NCBI RefSeq assembly: GCF_000156195.1
Contig: NZ_GG688325.1
Coordinates: 219,663-256,538, forward strand
From: Bacteroides finegoldii DSM 17565
GTDB lineage: Bacteria; Bacteroidota; Bacteroidia; Bacteroidales; Bacteroidaceae
Length of the DNA stretch: 36,876 nt
Direction of reading: 5' to 3'
Shown: one piece after another, positions 12,324 through 19,502 of the stretch
Numbering within the stretch: the stretch's first letter is position 1
Layout of the letters: each line of letters starts with the position of its first letter
Notes under the pieces: generated by a model
Databases searched by the model: none
The model's input: only the letters and a program-made list of their open reading frames with translations
Told to the model about the DNA's origin: nothing
Program-made: the position numbers and the translations under genes

Positions 12324-14333
12324 TCATTTGTTCAGTTCCAGAAGGTGCTTGAGGGCGGGATCGCTGGCGATGCGCTCCAGCTCGTCGGCCACGATCCGTT
12401 TGACATCCTCCTTGATCCGGTTGTAGTTTTCCTGTACCATTTCCTTCATGTGATCCACTCCGTCATCGTCCACGAAGCCGGTGATAACGGGTATCTTCTG
12501 ATATGCCTTCTCCTCTTCGGCTATTTTCCCGGCATCGACGACAATCTCGCAGTGGAAGATTTTCTGCTCAATCCTCTCCCCGAAATTGTCGGCTACGGAG
12601 CCGACGAACATCCCCTGTGTCAGCCCGCTGATCTTGCTGGGTGGAATGAGGCTGTCCATTTGGGTGGATATGGAGGTGGAAACATCCTGCCGGTTGATGG
12701 AGATGGAATGGCGTTTCTGAAGTATCTTGCCGAACCTCTCGCTGAGGGTCTTGGCCGTTTCCCCCACGACCTGCCCCGAAAAGATGTTGCCAACCGTGTT
12801 GATGATCACCTTCGCCTCCTTGTCGGTATAGTCACGGATAAGCTGGCTGAAATCCTGAAAACCGAGCAGCACGGCGACCTTGTTGCTGCGTGCGGTGGCT
12901 ATCAGGTTATCCAGCCCCTTGATGAAAATAGTGGGCAACTCATCAATGATAATGGAGCTTTTCAGCCTGCCCTTCTTATTGACAATCTTTACAATACGGC
13001 TGTTGTACAGGCCGAGCGCAGCACCATAGATCGCCTGCCGGTCGGGATTGTTGCCTATGCAGAGGATTTTCGGCTCGTCGGGATTGTTGATGTCCAGAGA
13101 GAACTCGTCGGCAGACATCACCCAATAGAGTGCCGGCGAAATCATACGGGACAGGGGAATCTTCGCACTGGCGATCTGTCCCATGAGCTGGTCGGCGGCT
13201 CCCGCCAGCCACGCATCGAGGAAAGGACTGAGGTAGTTCTCCAGTTCGGGATAGGAGGACATGATGGGAAAGATCTGCTCGTAAGGCTTGTTGAGGAACT
13301 CGACGGCATGGGGGAAGGTGCAATACCTGTCGTCCTTGTACACCCGCAGAAACCAGATGATGGCGGCAAAGAGAATGGTGGGCGACTCAACGAAGAAATC
13401 GCCCTGCTTCGCCGCCCACGACCGGTTGAGATTGAGCATGATGCTGTACGAACTCTCGTAAGCATCGGAGATGTCGGTCATGAACTTCGGGTTGAGGGGA
13501 TTGCAGCGGTGGCTGCGTGAGGGATCGTCGAAGTTGATGACATAGAACTTCGGCGGCACTTTGTACCCCTCCAAATGGTTGAGCAGGTGATTGTAAGCAA
13601 TGGTGGAGAGGTCGGGAAACTTGAAATCGTAGATATAGGCGGCATAGCCTTTCTCTATCTGCTGTTTGATATAGGAATTTACCACTGCAAAAGACTTTCC
13701 CGAACCGGGCGTTCCCAGTACGATGGAGGCACGGAAAGGATTCACGACATTGATCCAGCCGTTGTTCCACTTCTTGCCATAATAGAACCGTGTCGGCAGA
13801 TTTACAGAATATTCGTTTTCGATAAGCCTTGTTTCCTGCATGAAACTTTCGTTCTCGTTGTTGAACACATCGTCCATAAGGTCCTGTTTGAGAAGGCGGG
13901 AGATCCATACACCTGCGGCAAGCAGGCAGAGATAGCCGACGGCAAGAGTGAGTATATAAAAGGCGGTGCGTGCCATTAACGGTACGGGCAGGCTGAGCAG
14001 CCACCAGTTGAAAAAGAAGAGGACAACACCTGCGGAAAGGGCTGTCCAGATATGCGCCCATTTGATTTTTTCCTCCTTTACACCTTTCGTGCCCAGACAC
14101 GACAGGGCAAGGAAGGTAACGGAGAAAAGCTTTGTCCAAAGGATGGAGCCGAACAACCCGGTCGTGCGCTGGAAGTTCAGCAGAATCCTGTCCACCACTC
14201 CGATACTGACATTCCACTCCCGGATGGCCGGATAGCAGAACCAATAGATATTGACAACTACGAACAACACGCTGAGGGCACGCATAAAGTCCATGACTTT
14301 CGCCAGTCCCCTGAGATCATCTTCTTGTGACAT
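12324..14333 (-). CDS. mobC: Type IV coupling protein MobC (VirD4/TraG-like ATPase)
   Basis: A 669-aa protein matching the Bacteroidales coupling proteins called MobC or TraG. The N-terminal ~145 residues carry four hydrophobic helices. The Walker A motif GTPGSGKS lies at about 206-213 and Walker B IIIDELP at about 460-466. It links the relaxase-DNA complex to the transfer channel at the inner membrane and powers export. It is the last gene of the mobA-mobB-mobC block, 49 bp after mobB. Length is as expected for the family. Confidence 0.93.
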   Translation of the reverse strand: MSQEDDLRGLAKVMDFMRALSVLFVVVNIYWFCYPAIREWNVSIGVVDRILLNFQRTTGLFGSILWTKLFSVTFLALSCLGTKGVKEEKIKWAHIWTALSAGVVLFFFNWWLLSLPVPLMARTAFYILTLAVGYLCLLAAGVWISRLLKQDLMDDVFNNENESFMQETRLIENEYSVNLPTRFYYGKKWNNGWINVVNPFRASIVLGTPGSGKSFAVVNSYIKQQIEKGYAAYIYDFKFPDLSTIAYNHLLNHLEGYKVPPKFYVINFDDPSRSHRCNPLNPKFMTDISDAYESSYSIMLNLNRSWAAKQGDFFVESPTILFAAIIWFLRVYKDDRYCTFPHAVEFLNKPYEQIFPIMSSYPELENYLSPFLDAWLAGAADQLMGQIASAKIPLSRMISPALYWVMSADEFSLDINNPDEPKILCIGNNPDRQAIYGAALGLYNSRIVKIVNKKGRLKSSIIIDELPTIFIKGLDNLIATARSNKVAVLLGFQDFSQLIRDYTDKEAKVIINTVGNIFSGQVVGETAKTLSERFGKILQKRHSISINRQDVSTSISTQMDSLIPPSKISGLTQGMFVGSVADNFGERIEQKIFHCEIVVDAGKIAEEEKAYQKIPVITGFVDDDGVDHMKEMVQENYNRIKEDVKRIVADELERIASDPALKHLLELNK

Positions 14334-14382
14334 AATACTGAGTTTTAAAAAGTTATCGTCTTGATAATTATGTAATACGGGT

Positions 14383-15609
14383 TCAGTCCTGACGGCCGTA
14401 ACGCCGACGGCGTTTCTTCTTGTCGGGCTTCAGTAGCCTGGGATGCCGGGGGACATAGTTCAGCTCCGGCTCCATGCCGGAAAGTAGCCCTCCCAGAATT
14501 TTCTCCCCGTTTCCGGAAACCACAGCGGACGGAACGGACGGCAGAAGTGGCGGCAGGAGATCTTGCGGCCGCTCCTGAAAGCATCTGTCCAGCGTGTTCG
14601 CCGAAAACTCCTTGCCCAGACGTGAGCCGTTGAGCACGGTGCGGCTGCGGTGGTCTATAAAGGTAACGCCATAAATCCTGCCGGTTCCGTTGCGGCGGAG
14701 AACCAAGTCTATCTGTTCTTTCGCCAGCCGGCTACGGAAATCCCGTTCGTCCACGGACCGGCGCAAAGCTTCGGCCACTAACGGCCGAAGCCGTTCACGG
14801 CACGGGGCGGACTTGATTCTTGCGGCGGATTCCCGCATCTTCCTATCCAACTGCTGTGCACCGGCCGTTCTTCCCAGCCGGGAGGACTTTATGGGAGTGG
14901 CCGCCGTTTCGCCGTTGCCGTCCAAAGCGGTATAGAGTATGCCGTGATAGGTGCGTCCGCCAATTTCCCCCTTCACTTCTTCCACTCCTATATTATACAG
15001 GGAAAGCAGGGCACGGAGTTCGCCCATTGTGCGGAAGCTGTAAAGCTCGAGCAGGGGTTTGAGGGTACAGGCGATCTGCCGTTTGATGTCCCCTTTTGCA
15101 ACATCTACCGGCTTCAGCTGCCACTCTTCGCCTTTCTTCCGGCCTTCCGCCGGATGCAGGCCGTATTTCTGCTCCAGAAGTTCGGTAATCTCCTTGCTGC
15201 GACGGTATTCGAACTTGTCGGATACTTTCCTTCCCTCACTATCGACACGCAGGGAAACGATGTGGATATGATGCCGGCCGATGTCCTCGTGCTTAAAGAC
15301 AAGATAGGGCTGGTTGCCGTAACCGAGCCGCTGCATGTATTCCCTGCCGATTTCCGCCAGCTGCCCGTCGGTCAGCACATCGTCGGGATGCGGGTTGAGG
15401 GAGATGTGTATGACCGGCTTCTCGGTGCGGTAATGGTTCGGCATCCATTCGAGAAACTGCCTCACGGATTCATCCGGACGGAAACGCCCGTCTTCGGGAT
15501 AACGGAGGAGATGTGCCGAAAGGACTTTCGCACCGCCTTCATCGACCTTGTTCTGGTTGTAGGCCAATGCACCGTACAAGTTCTTACCCACGCTGATCCT
15601 GGCTACCAT
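14383..15609 (-). CDS. mobB: Relaxase MobB
   Basis: A 408-aa relaxase that nicks oriT and leads the strand into the recipient. The start is placed at MVARISVGKNLYGALAYNQ, typical of the family, rather than ten codons upstream (15639). The three-His metal motif appears in FKHEDIGRHHIHIVSLR at about residues 104-120. A downstream SKEITELLEQKYGL is also typical. It overlaps the end of mobA by 26 bp, so they are translationally coupled. The C-terminal part is basic and ends in a KKKRRRR tail suited to DNA binding. Confidence 0.92.
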   Translation of the reverse strand: MVARISVGKNLYGALAYNQNKVDEGGAKVLSAHLLRYPEDGRFRPDESVRQFLEWMPNHYRTEKPVIHISLNPHPDDVLTDGQLAEIGREYMQRLGYGNQPYLVFKHEDIGRHHIHIVSLRVDSEGRKVSDKFEYRRSKEITELLEQKYGLHPAEGRKKGEEWQLKPVDVAKGDIKRQIACTLKPLLELYSFRTMGELRALLSLYNIGVEEVKGEIGGRTYHGILYTALDGNGETAATPIKSSRLGRTAGAQQLDRKMRESAARIKSAPCRERLRPLVAEALRRSVDERDFRSRLAKEQIDLVLRRNGTGRIYGVTFIDHRSRTVLNGSRLGKEFSANTLDRCFQERPQDLLPPLLPSVPSAVVSGNGEKILGGLLSGMEPELNYVPRHPRLLKPDKKKRRRRYGRQD

Positions 15610-16030
15610 GTGAGGCGAGTTTTTGGGAAAGTTCGACAATCCGGCGGTTCAGCTCCACGAGTTCAAGGGTGAGCTTTTCAAGTCTGTAAAGCAGTGCCAA
15701 CGCTTTCTTTTCGGTGAAATGGATGTGCAACTCCTTGACTGCCTGATTGTAATTCACTCCTATGGCACGGAACTGCCGGAACAGTTCCGTGAGCTTGGCC
15801 ACATACTCCATTGTGGCACGGTCTGTCCGGATCACCCTGAACTCCTCGTTAAAGATCCGTGCGGCAATGAACTTGGATTTGGACAACAGGCCGGACTGCT
15901 CAAACATGGTGAGAAACCGTGCATGGCCGGCTTCGTCCAGATTGACGGTTTCACGGCGGACGGCCGGGTTCGACTTGGGCAATCTGCCCCCTTTTCCCCG
16001 TGTGCGGGGACGCTTTTTCTCGTTGTTCAT
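15584..16030 (-). CDS. mobA: Mobilization accessory protein MobA
   Basis: A 148-aa basic protein that assists relaxase binding at oriT. The start is at MNNEKKRPRTRGKGGR. A longer frame to 16300 exists, but its extra part lies in the hairpin-rich putative oriT. A ribbon-helix-helix-like segment follows (RRETVNLDEAGHARFLTMFE), then AARIF, then the typical LFRQFRAIGVNYNQAVKELH, then a C-terminal coiled-coil. Plasmid and ICE MobA/MobC-type accessory proteins share this layout. First gene of the minus-strand mob operon. Confidence 0.9.
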   Translation of the reverse strand: MNNEKKRPRTRGKGGRLPKSNPAVRRETVNLDEAGHARFLTMFEQSGLLSKSKFIAARIFNEEFRVIRTDRATMEYVAKLTELFRQFRAIGVNYNQAVKELHIHFTEKKALALLYRLEKLTLELVELNRRIVELSQKLASHGSQDQRG

Positions 16031-16760
16031 ATATACGTTTTTTATGTGGTACAACTCCACCGGGTGGCATTGCCGCCGTCTGTTTCTCCCCCACAATTTG
16101 CGACTTCGGAGCAAATTGCAGCCCCCTGCAAGGGCAAGCGTTTTTTGCTGCAAAACGGAGTGGTGCTGCAAAAAACACAGCTTGCTATGTTCAGGCGAAC
16201 ATAAATCTTTCCTCTCCGAAGAGGAAAGAGCGCTTTCGGGGGAAAGCGGGGATTGACGACCGACGAAGGCAAACAGCCCACTTCCGGTTGGATGCCGCAA
16301 AGTTAGGAAGTGATATAATCAGTTGTATATCACCAATATTAGCCACATTATGCCAAATAGAAGCCACTTGTACACACAGGTGGAACAGGAGGAAAAACGG
16401 GCGGCCGATGATGGCTGAACCAACGGCTGAGGATGTGCCTGAATGGGATGCGTAATGGCGGACTGAATGCCCAACCGATCAGATAACCAATCAGACGGTC
16501 AGCCGTTGCAACGTTGGTGCGGTCGTCCGGCTGACCAGCCAACCAAGCGGATAACCTTTTGTTCGGGCAACCTGTTCATCGGTCGGTTGTTTCCTTGGCT
16601 GATTATCCGACAGGCAATACAATCCAATAATATCATGTATGGTCGGACAAGTATCCTATTGGCCAATCAGACGGACAATACTTCGGTCGGTCGGCTGTTC
16701 AGTCAGCCATTCCACGTCAGGAGTCGGCCACTCGAACCCCTCCGTTCCCAAACCATGAAT
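16031..16760. other. Putative oriT region
   Basis: An 800-bp divergent gap between mobA and the tra operon without convincing genes. Perfect hairpins: CAATTTGC/GCAAATTG (16094-16101, 16111-16118), CTTTCCTCT/AGAGGAAAG (16207-16215, 16220-16228) and CGCTTTC/GAAAGCG (16231-16237, 16242-16248). TGCTGCAAAA is repeated at 16146 and 16164. CCAATCAGACGG is repeated at 16487 and 16663, among many GGTCGG and CAACC variants. Placement next to mobA and dense secondary structure fit an oriT; the nick site is not identified. Confidence 0.55.
16207..16248. repeat. Tandem perfect hairpins in putative oriT
   Basis: Two adjacent hairpins with 4-nt loops: a 9-bp stem CTTTCCTCT/AGAGGAAAG, loop CCGA, and a 7-bp stem CGCTTTC/GAAAGCG, loop GGGG, two bases apart. 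The likely role is relaxosome protein binding or strand recognition; inferred. Confidence 0.5.
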
Positions 16761-16782
16761 TCCCCTTCTTTTTCCTTCTTTA

Positions 16783-16812
16783 TTTGCGGCGTTGATTCAA
16801 AAGTATCATTTG
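16783..16812 (+). promoter_or_regulatory. Probable tra operon promoter (Bacteroidales type)
   Basis: TTTG at 16783-16786 and TATCATTTG at 16804-16812, 17 bases apart, resemble the -33 TTTG and -7 TAnnTTTG boxes of Bacteroides primary sigma factor, with one extra base in the -7 box. The traA start lies 16 bp downstream, so the leader would be very short. Confidence 0.4.
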
Positions 16813-16827
16813 TAAACAAACTGCATC

Positions 16828-17586
16828 ATGGAAAAAGAAACACTCTTTATCGCCTTTTCCACGCAAAAAGGCGGAGCGGGAAAAACAACGCTGACCGTGC
16901 TGGTGGCAAGTTACCTGCACTATGTGAAAGGGATGAATGTAGCGGTGGTGGATTGCGACTACCCGCAACACAGCATTGCCGAGATGAGAAAACGTGACCT
17001 GAAAACGGTCATGGAGGACGAGCATTACAAACTGATGGCGTACAGGCAACTGCAACGGATAAGGAAGAAAGCCTATCCGATAGCGGAGAGTACGGCTGAG
17101 GATGCTGTCGCAAAGGCGGACGAACTGCTGGAAAAGATGCCGGAAACGGACATCGTGTTCTTCGACCTGCCGGGCACGGTAAACAGTACGGGCGTGTTGA
17201 ACACGCTGGCGAACATGGACTATGTCTTTTCCCCCATTGCCGCCGACAGGGTGGTAATGGAAAGCACACTCCGCTTTGCGAGCCGGCTGAATGACACGCT
17301 GATCGCTACGGGCAAGACGAATATCAAAGGTCTGTACCTTCTGTGGAACATGGTGGACGGCCGGGAGAAATCGGAACTGTACAAGGTGTACGAACAGGTG
17401 ATCGGCGAGCTTGGACTGAAAGTGCTGAATACCTTCCTGCCGGACAGCAAACGGTTCCGCCGTGAGCTGACGGGGGAACATAGGGCATTGTTCCGTTCCA
17501 CGCTGTTTCCTGCGGACGGTACGCTGGTCAAAGGCAGCAACCTGAAAGAGATTACGGAAGAACTGTTGTCCATTATCAAAAAGTAG
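16828..17586 (+). CDS. traA: ParA-family ATPase TraA
   Basis: A 252-aa ParA/MinD-type ATPase. The deviant Walker A QKGGAGKTT lies at about residues 10-18. Switch residues appear in VVDCDYPQHS at about 37-46, and Walker B in IVFFDLPGTVN at about 110-120. Proteins of this type open the Bacteroidales ICE tra operon and are called TraA; the exact role, perhaps positioning or stabilising the element, is not settled. First gene of the plus-strand transfer operon, followed after 3 bp by the DUF3408 gene. Confidence 0.88.
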   Translation: MEKETLFIAFSTQKGGAGKTTLTVLVASYLHYVKGMNVAVVDCDYPQHSIAEMRKRDLKTVMEDEHYKLMAYRQLQRIRKKAYPIAESTAEDAVAKADELLEKMPETDIVFFDLPGTVNSTGVLNTLANMDYVFSPIAADRVVMESTLRFASRLNDTLIATGKTNIKGLYLLWNMVDGREKSELYKVYEQVIGELGLKVLNTFLPDSKRFRRELTGEHRALFRSTLFPADGTLVKGSNLKEITEELLSIIKK

Positions 17587-17589
17587 GCT

Positions 17590-17952
17590 ATGGGAAACGA
17601 ACGGAAAAAAATAAACCTGACGGATATTGACGAGGACTCCATAGTCGCCTCGTTCAAGGAAGGCAGGCAGACGGACGGGCAGGCACAAGCAGCCGGAAAT
17701 AACGGACAGTCCGGTGAAGAGAACGGATATGTCCGTCTGTTCATCCACGAGTCACCGGTCTGCGCACGGCTTGGCAAGACAATCTACCTTCGTAAGGAGT
17801 TCCATGAACGGATTCAGAAGATTGTCCAGACAATCGGGAACAACGAGATGTCCATTTTCAGCTATGTGGACAATGTGCTGGAACAGCACTTTTCCACATA
17901 TCAGGACGAGATTACGAAGGAATACAGAAAACGAAGTACCGAACTGTTTTAA
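17590..17952 (+). CDS. DUF3408 conjugal transfer protein (TraB/TraC type)
   Basis: A 120-aa protein with an acidic variable N-terminus and a conserved C-terminal half (ICLRKEFHERIQKIVQTIG-like reading YLRKEFHERIQKIVQ, then MSIFSYVDNVLEQHF). This is the DUF3408 signature found directly after the ParA-like gene in these ICEs. It is probably a small ribbon-helix-helix-like DNA-binding partner of the ParA-like ATPase. CTnDOT carries two genes of this type (TraB, TraC) and I cannot say which this matches. Confidence 0.8.
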   Translation: MGNERKKINLTDIDEDSIVASFKEGRQTDGQAQAAGNNGQSGEENGYVRLFIHESPVCARLGKTIYLRKEFHERIQKIVQTIGNNEMSIFSYVDNVLEQHFSTYQDEITKEYRKRSTELF

Positions 17953-17964
17953 ACCCCGGAAATC

Positions 17965-18687
17965 ATGTCAGCAATCTTATTCTTACTTACCGGCGGCTAT
18001 CTGCTGTGGATAGCCGCCTACCTCTTCCACGAGCGGAACAGCCGGAGGAAGAAAGCGGAAAAAGCCGGGCAGATCCTTACCCGGATGGCGGTGGACGTGA
18101 GCGAGATTTTAGGCAAAAGCACATTTTCCCTTAGCCACTCCACGCCACAAACACCCGAAAAAATTGAAAACGAAAAATCTGTAAGTGAAGCAGATACTTT
18201 TGCATCGGAGAAAGAAAAGTACCCGAAAACAGTTTCCGCCGAGGAACTGGACAAGCTGTTTGCAGAAGGGAGTCCGCTGCCGGAAGAACTGGAACTGATG
18301 GAAGATATGGATGTTCCGCTGGAGTTCCGGAAAGAACCGGCGGATGACAATCCTCCGATAGATGATGACGAGCAGGACAGACGCCTGCCGGGATGCACGC
18401 CGCAAGCCACGGGCATCCGCTTCGAGGACATGGGACTGGCGGTGCGTGTGGCGGTCAGCGGTGAAGCGGCCAGTGAGGAGGAAAGGATTCAGGCCGGAAA
18501 GACGCTGGCGGAACTTCGCAACACCCCGATGTTCGAACAGCTGACCTCCGGCGATGCGAAACGTGAGGAACGGATCGGCTCGCTGATAGAACTGCACCTT
18601 GCGGCATACCGCAAGCGTAAACAGCCGGACAGCGAACCGGCGGCAGAAACCATACCGGACACTTTCTCCATAAGCGATATTGTCTAA
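17965..18687 (+). CDS. traD: Conjugal transfer protein TraD
   Basis: A 240-aa protein with an N-terminal membrane helix (about residues 2-18), a long acidic low-complexity middle, and a conserved C-terminal segment (IRFEDMGLAVRVA, then GKTLAELRNTPMFEQL, then LIELHLAAYRKRK). This matches the proteins annotated TraD between the DUF3408 gene and traE in Bacteroidales ICEs. Unrelated to the F-plasmid coupling protein of the same name. Role unknown. A 148-bp gap follows before traE. Confidence 0.75.
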   Translation: MSAILFLLTGGYLLWIAAYLFHERNSRRKKAEKAGQILTRMAVDVSEILGKSTFSLSHSTPQTPEKIENEKSVSEADTFASEKEKYPKTVSAEELDKLFAEGSPLPEELELMEDMDVPLEFRKEPADDNPPIDDDEQDRRLPGCTPQATGIRFEDMGLAVRVAVSGEAASEEERIQAGKTLAELRNTPMFEQLTSGDAKREERIGSLIELHLAAYRKRKQPDSEPAAETIPDTFSISDIV

Positions 18688-18835
18688 CGAATAAAGTAAA
18701 ACGTACATGAAAAAAAGAGATTACGGATAGCTGACGGTTCATTCTTACCAGTAGAAATCCAGACAAATTTAATTAACAACCGGATACGGCGGACTCTTCC
18801 CTCCGTCGTGTCCCTCATTCAAATCCATTTATTTT
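18688..18835. other. Intergenic gap traD-traE with hairpin
   Basis: A 148-bp AT-rich gap, the largest early break in the operon. It contains a pairing between ACGGCGGA (18786-18793) and TCCGTCGT (18802-18809). No clear TAnnTTTG promoter. It may act as a processing or partial termination point. Confidence 0.3.
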
Positions 18836-19135
18836 ATGAACACGAAACAACTTGTATTAGTGGCGGTCATGCTAATCGCCACAGGCTCGCTCCATGCGCA
18901 GGGAAACGGCTCGGCCGGTATCGCAGAGGCGACGAAAATGGTAACAAGCTACTTTGATCCGGGAACGAAGCTGTGCTACGCAATCGGAGCCGTGATCGGC
19001 TTGGTCGGCGGGATTAAAGTGTACAATAAGTTCAGTTCCGGCGATCCGGACGTAAGCAAGGTGGCATCCTCCTGGTTCGGTGCGTGCATCTTTCTGATTG
19101 TCGCCGCCACTATCCTGCGTTCTTTCTTCCTCTAA
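18836..19135 (+). CDS. traE: TraE (DUF4134), VirB2-like small membrane protein
   Basis: A 99-aa protein with a signal peptide (about residues 1-21, ending HAQG) and two hydrophobic helices (about 41-58 and 78-96). This size and topology is the DUF4134 family and parallels VirB2/TrbC pilin-type subunits. The likely role is a structural subunit of the transfer channel. It starts the core machinery genes, 31 bp before traF. Confidence 0.88.
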   Translation: MNTKQLVLVAVMLIATGSLHAQGNGSAGIAEATKMVTSYFDPGTKLCYAIGAVIGLVGGIKVYNKFSSGDPDVSKVASSWFGACIFLIVAATILRSFFL

Positions 19136-19166
19136 AGGACAGATTCGCCTATATATAATAATTTAT

Positions 19167-19502
19167 ATGGACTATGAACTGAACAAGGGGATCGGCGAGA
19201 GTGCGGAGTTCAAGGGACTCAAGGCGCAATACCTTTTTATTTTCGCCGGCGGGCTGCTGGCTCTGTTCGTGCTGTTTGTCATTCTCTATATGGCCGGTGT
19301 CGGCCAATGGCTCTGCATCGCTTTCGGTGTAACCTCCGCATCCGCACTGGTCTGGCTGACATTCCACCTGAACGGCAAGTTCGGAGAACACGGACTGATG
19401 AAGCTGCTGGCCAGAAAACAGCACCCCCGCTACCTGATCAACCGGATCAGTCCCCGAAAATTATTCACGATTAAAAAGAAGAATGTATGCGGAACACACT
19501 AA
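19167..19502 (+). CDS. traF: TraF (DUF4133), VirB3-like protein
   Basis: A 111-aa protein starting MDYELNKGIGESAEFKGLKA, the usual start of the family. A longer frame from 19098 runs over the traE end and is rejected. Two hydrophobic helices lie at about residues 24-44 and 48-67. It matches DUF4133 and resembles VirB3 by size, topology and position directly before the VirB4-like ATPase. It overlaps traG by 16 bp, so the two are coupled. Confidence 0.88.
   Translation: MDYELNKGIGESAEFKGLKAQYLFIFAGGLLALFVLFVILYMAGVGQWLCIAFGVTSASALVWLTFHLNGKFGEHGLMKLLARKQHPRYLINRISPRKLFTIKKKNVCGTH

Noticed and set aside
12345..13520. 391-aa plus-strand ORF opposite mobC
   Set aside because: Antisense shadow of the coupling protein gene, which has Walker motifs and full family length.
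16031..16300. N-terminal extension of MobA
   Set aside because: The extension covers perfect hairpins of the putative oriT and has no family similarity; MNNEKK at 16030 is the natural start.
16780..17748. 322-aa minus-strand ORF opposite traA
   Set aside because: Antisense shadow of the ParA-like gene, no recognisable motif.
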